Source of the DNA: Gordionus sp. m RMFG-2023 | Lineage: Eukaryota; Nematomorpha; Gordioida; Chordodea; Parachordodidae | Assembly: GCF_954871325.1 (NCBI RefSeq) | Contig: NC_088779.1 | Coordinates: 30,025,752 to 30,089,751, forward strand | Length of the DNA: 64,000 bases | Direction of reading: 5' to 3' | Shown here: piece by piece, positions 59,060 to 64,000 of the stretch | Position numbering within the stretch: the first letter of the stretch is position 1 | Layout of the letters: each line of letters begins with the position of its first letter | Made by a program: the position numbers and the translations under genes | The notes under the pieces: generated by a model | Told to the model about the DNA's origin: nothing | What the model saw: the letters and a program-made list of their open reading frames with translations, nothing else | Databases searched by the model: none

Positions 59060-61248
59060 CTAAAATGATATTTTATCTAAAAAAGAAAACAAATTTAAAA
59101 TTTCTCTATCATACATAGACGTTAAATTGTCTATTTTATGATTCAATCTTTCATAAGTGCGATTTGCCCGCCGAACAATCGATCCATTACGAATTTGTAT
59201 CAATTTAATATCGTTCGAATTCTGATTTTCGATCGATATTTTTATTAGGACGTACACATTCGGATGTGCACTGCTTGTTTTTCTTTTTAGGGCATGATGG
59301 AACCCCTCGAGATGGTTATTTATGCGGGGCCCATCTACATGATACCTAATAAATATTAAAAATATTAGAATGATTGATTACAATTATTTTAAGTTTTTAT
59401 ACCTTGTCCATATAGTATGGGGGAATAAGCCAGTTTCACCAAGCCACGTATGATCCATATACTCCATAAAACGAAGTAGGGATGGATTGTTAGTTGCCAT
59501 TGAGTAGCAAGATAAAAGAACCTCGGCCAAATGCTCCTCCTTGCAAAATGGTAAAGTTGTCATCCGCCTATGGGAGTCGTTTAGGTAGTCCCTAACTAAA
59601 CCCAAAGCTTGACATTTCCTCCATAAAGCTTGAGAATAATGGAAGAAACATCCTAAATATTTTAAATTATAATTTAACCTTTGATCACTTTATTCGGAAA
59701 TACAAACCGAAGAGCAGATATAGCCGCTGCCTCAAAATCTGTTTGACCATTTGGAGGATTGAAATTGATGCCTTCCAGGGTACAAAAATTTCTGACTATA
59801 CGAAAAAGTTGAATATATGTCTCCCTTGATTTATCTGGAAGGAGAGCATATATAACTGGTATCATGATGTTTTCATACATCACGTGTATGGTATAGAGCT
59901 GACAATATAATCTCGGAACTATGTAGAAATTTCTGTCCATATATATTGTCGTAGCAGTTCCCAACAATTTTAACATGTCCGTAGTCCCAAAGACCAATAT
60001 CCTATTAGATTCAGTAGGGATGTGAAATCTTTGAGATCTGGTAGAGGTTGCATATATAGGCGTTAATATTATATCCTCAATTGAATGAGGCATGCAAGGC
60101 CTATATTTCTTTAGAAGTCTGTCAATATTACCCCTAATTGATATGAAAGGGGGGATTGCCTCTGGATAATTTTCGATGTGAGTAGTCTCTAAACATCTAA
60201 TATCGATAGTTTTTTGATAAATCCTCATCCTTGTTTCGGTAGGATCTTTGGCAATCGTTCTTTCAAGAACCTCTTTTGTTTTGAGAAGCTCAAAATACCC
60301 GACATCAGGTTGGTGTTCATGTACACCTGATGAAATGTAAATATGGTCATATTTACATTTTACAGGACAGCCTGGTTTCCTGCAACGGTAATGAACTACA
60401 TCCCCCCTTTCATAGTGAAAACGATAGAGATATTCTCGGTAAAAGAGGAATGGTTTTCCCTTTTGACCATTAACAAATTGGCCTTTAATAACATATATAT
60501 ATTATATCATTATATTATATTTTTACCATAAATGTTTTGATTTATGTCAAGCATACATATGCCACATCTATTATTTCAAAATCATCTATATTTAATTATA
60601 TTCAATAAAAATATTTAATTACCATCTACATTAGGCAATAAATTTAATGGTGGGCTTGAAGAAGAATGCAATTGTAAATGTGTTACTGTAGCATCTTTAA
60701 AAATAAATGATATAAAATAAAATATTGTAATAATATACCTCCTGTTGCCCTAATTTGAGGAAATTGGAGGACTCTATGGCTAAAAAAAATATATTAAGTT
60801 TAATAAAAATTTTAAAATACATTGCAAAGTAATAGGGAGTCTTGATACTGTTGCATCTTTAAAAATAAATGATATAAAATAAAATATAGTAATAATATAC
60901 CTCCTGTTGTCCTAATTTGAGGTATTTGGGGGATAAGATTATTATTCGCTAAAAAATATTAAGTTTAATAAAAAATTTAAAATACATTGCAAAGGAATAG
61001 GGAGCCTTGATACTGTTGCATCTTTAAAAATAAATAATATAATAATTTGTTACAATAAATGAAGAAGATATATTCTTACATTTACAAGTGTCAATATGTT
61101 GTTTTGTAACAACAACATCTACTAATGAAAGCTTAGCTCGACCCCCACATTTGCCTCGGCATATTAGGTAAATGTAATTTTGACCATTGCCCTTGATTAA
61201 ATATTCATAGCCCAAATAGACAATTACATCATTGTTTTTTTGGGTTTT
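59060..61248 (-). CDS. FLYWCH zinc finger-MULE transposase gene, spliced
   Basis: FLYWCH fingers joined to a Mutator-like (MULE) transposase domain, an arrangement common in invertebrate genomes. Supported exons: 61086-61248 (finger piece GYEYLIKGNGQNYIYLICRG, CGGRAKLSL, KQHIDT), micro-exons at 60986-61021 and about 60907-60954, then 60623-60694, 59679-60482, 59403-59652 and 59060-59345, in frame at the joins. The 804-nt exon has a second finger (GKPFLFYREYLYRF, HYRCRKPGCPVKC, GVHEHQP) and the MULE core (GTATTIYMDRNFYIVPRLY; NGQTDFEAAAISALRFVFP), continued after a 26-nt intron by GCFFHYSQALWRKCQALGL and, after a 57-nt intron, GPRINNHLEGFHHALKRKT. The expected D, D and E/H-rich blocks are present, though the first reads MDRNF rather than the usual DGTF. 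No element ends were found, so it may be a domesticated gene. The 5' end is not resolved. Confidence 0.75.
60691..61022. repeat. Tandem duplication of an intron-exon unit (162-165 bp)
   Basis: The block beginning 'gcatctttaaaaataaat' occurs at 60691, 60853 and 61018, with 'cctcctgttg(c/t)cctaattt' and 'ttaaaatacattgcaaag' in between. On the minus strand each unit carries a 36-nt exon-like piece (reading ATVSRLPI) and a 41- or 48-nt exon-like piece between plausible acceptors and donors. Confidence 0.75.
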
Positions 61249-63132
61249 CTAATAAAAATATATAATGTAATAATAATGGTAATTTACTTTAAATTGAATA
61301 TTTTGTATCCGGGAATAATCTTGTAAATTCATATTGATGCAAAAAGGTTTCTGTTAAATATTATAAATAAAATAATCCTTTCTAAACAACTTTGGCTTAT
61401 TTTTTAAATTTTAGCGGCCATTTTTTGAAGCTCTTTTTGGGGATGTTTTGAGGATGTTATTGGACGTTTTGGCGATTTTGAACATGGCGATTTAGTGATT
61501 ATACGTCTTATTCCATTCATTGAGAAAATTTTTAAATTTTTTAATATATTTAGCATCTAAGATAATGTTGACTGTTAAAGTTTTGACGGATAACTTTAGA
61601 TGTGACAGCGATTAATCACAATCAAAACTAAATGAAAATAAGTTGAATGTTAAAGAACTTTACTACAATCGATATAAGAGGGTTTTATTTAGATTTTAAC
61701 CAAAACGAATAACGCTGATCAATAATAATTTTTTTTATCTATTTTTGTCGGAATTGGGACTGAAAAATGTTTTGAAGTGATTTGTCTCACGATGATATTC
61801 TTGATAAAACACACTATTTAAGACGATGAAAACAACTAAGACTCACACGATAAGTTTATTGCTAAAAAAATTACACAAAGATCAAAAATGATAAAACAAA
61901 AAAGTTGCTTATGTAAATAAAAATAATATAATTAGAATAAAATATTTAATTTTAAATTGTTTATGAAGGTAAAATAAAAAAAACTTTAATTAGAATGAAT
62001 CTTTCAAACTAAATAAAACATAAAAATTTTTATAATTGTTTTTTGAATATTAAAAACTAATAGTTTTTTTTAAAACAAGAAAAAAACGACTTATTAAAAC
62101 ATTGTCCTCAATTAATATTTAATATTTTCCACTTATGTATGAAACCCGGGTTCTATACAGAGGGCGTTCTAATAAATTTTTAGCCCTTTCCTACCTTTGG
62201 AGAGGTACTGATACTAGGCCTACCTAAAAAATTAGTTCTCAAAAGTTTTAAATTTGAATCCTTTTAGATCATTATGTATTGTTTTGTTGTTATCAAAATT
62301 AACATTTTTATACTTCAAAAACAGAAAAAAAAAATTTTTCTTTTTTATCTTCTTTTTATTGCCATAAGAAAAAGAAGCAAAAATGGTTCATTTTACAAAA
62401 TGTTTCATTTAATATTTTATTATCAACTATGATAAAAATTTTGATTTCACTCTTTTAATAATTTTCATGGATATTAGAAAATATTTCAGGATAATTAAAG
62501 GTAAAAAAAAATCGGACCTAGGCGGCTGGTCAGCTCGCCCATATCTACAACATAGATCTGGAAATAGGTGTATAATAGATTGCTTATATTGATTTTATTT
62601 TTATATATATGCAAATAACCGACTTTCTAAGTATTTGATACCCATATTCAATTTTTATATTGTAGAAATTTTTTAACAAATTATGTCCTCTCATGATCTA
62701 AATCCTCCTACTTTAGGTGTTGATATATTTTTTAAAAATTCTGACGACACTTAGATTCGATCATTTAAAATAATATTTAATATTACAGTTATCTTTAATA
62801 TTATATTTTTTTATGTTTATTTTTGGGTTTATTGATTTTTTATGTATAATGTTGTTAAAAATAATTATTTATTTTATAAAGTTTTTAAGAAATATAAATT
62901 TTTTATTTTATACATATTTTTTTGAAATATAAAAAGATTTCGGAAAATTATAATTATTATTATTTTCATACATAAAAACTTTGGAAAAACTATATTTTGA
63001 TTATGAAAAAATATTGTATATTAAAAAAAGGCTAATAAAATAAAGTTTTAAGGTTTTAAAATAAAAGATATTTTTATTACCTTTATTTATTTGTTACCAA
63101 ATTTTTTTATAATCTCCCCACGCCCATCCCTC
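61249..63132. other. AT-rich stretch, 5' of the FLYWCH-MULE gene
   Basis: It may contain unseen 5' exons of the FLYWCH-MULE gene, but I cannot support any. Otherwise AT-rich non-coding DNA. Confidence 0.35.
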
Positions 63133-63257
<125 letters not shown>

Positions 63258-64000
63258 TATAGCCCATTAAAACTAAGAATGACTACTATAATTTTATTTA
63301 TATCAATAATTTTATTAACTTCTATTTGTACCCATATTTAGATTTTATGTGATTAAAATACAGTTATACATTTACTCAAAATAAAAAAAAAATTGATCGT
63401 AAAATTTAAAGAATTTTTCATATTTAAAAAAATTTGAAAATTTTTATTGGAATAAAAATATTGAGAAAAATCTTGAAAGATCTTCCTTATAAAATGTTAT
63501 TTAAGAATTTAGTATATTATTATTTTTATTAATTTTTGAAGTTAAGTTAATGGGATAATTATAAAGAAAATATATATAGTAAACATGCTAAATTATAGGA
63601 ATGAAGACGTTCCCAAAGTGGCAATTATCATAATCGTTATTTATTATCTGCATTTGACGCCAATGGGTTAAAAATATATATTGTTAATATGTTAAATTAA
63701 AAATGAAGATGTAACATGGAAAAGTAACAATTGTCATGGGTGATATTTTATAACTTGATTTTTTTCTATCTAAATGAGTAAAATATATATATTCTAAACA
63801 TGTTAAATAAAAAAAAAATTCAGTGAAGATATGCCATAAAAAAGTAAAAATTTTCATAATTTTTATTTTTTTTAAATTTTTTTAATCAAATAGGAAAATA
63901 TAATGCTAGTATGTTTAATTAAAATTATCATGAATATGTAAGATAAAAAAAAGTGACATAACCGTTATTTTTTAACTTTTTTGATTTTTTTTTACCTAAA
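63258..64000. other. AT-rich stretch with loose repeats
   Basis: From about 63535 a loose repeat of about 115 bp recurs ('aaaatatatatt(g)ttaata', 'catgttaaatta', 'atgaagat', 'aaagt(a)acaattgtcat'), about four decayed units. No gene seen. Confidence 0.45.

Overview
The window reads as AT-rich nuclear DNA of an invertebrate animal. The evidence is: spliced genes with metazoan-type products (phosphoserine phosphatase, ABHD17 depalmitoylase, Artemis/DCLRE1C nuclease, a FLYWCH zinc finger-MULE transposase); many hAT-type elements with 8-bp target duplications; a Ty3/Gypsy element; an RTE-like LINE; and poly-C, (GAAA)n and AT-rich satellites. I cannot name the species. Introns fall into two size classes: very short ones (26, 38, 43 and 57 nt) and long ones up to 5.5 kb.

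Layout. 1-12 kb is mostly repeats: a decayed hAT element (2560-3777), a rotted LINE endonuclease piece (about 5480-6070), a degenerate tandem array (about 8040-8760) and small GC-rich or palindromic non-autonomous elements. At 12148-12882 (minus) lies a three-exon phosphoserine phosphatase of 217 aa. At 16332-29789 (minus) I reassembled a seven-exon ABHD17 gene whose 606-aa product is about twice the usual length; its long introns hold inverted-repeat elements and duplicated blocks. At 30425-34847 sits a young Ty3/Gypsy element on the minus strand with identical 153-bp LTRs and a TATAC duplication.

From 35.8 to 36.6 kb is a nested pair of palindromic hAT-type MITEs. A 596-aa Artemis gene without introns in its coding region is at 38893-40683 (minus). 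A degraded RTE-like LINE is at about 41279-44700 (plus). A 1379-bp hAT derivative carrying a BED zinc finger is at 45113-46491. About 47-49.2 kb is a striking tract nearly free of G on the plus strand, followed by an inverted copy of its repeats that abuts an 814-aa uninterrupted reading frame (49396-51840, minus). That frame looks like the coat-protein gene of a toti-like double-stranded RNA virus, treated here as a fossil insertion. The right end holds more hAT MITEs (54.4-55 kb), AT-rich simple sequence, a 1.2-kb minisatellite (57720-58925) and a FLYWCH-MULE transposase gene (59060-61248, minus) with a 26-nt intron and a tandemly duplicated pair of micro-exons.

The host genes are independent housekeeping genes (serine synthesis, protein depalmitoylation, DNA end processing); there is no operon-like organisation. 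The most unusual objects are the intact virus-like frame with its strand-biased flank, the FLYWCH-MULE gene with micro-exon duplication, and the nested hAT MITE families with perfect target duplications.
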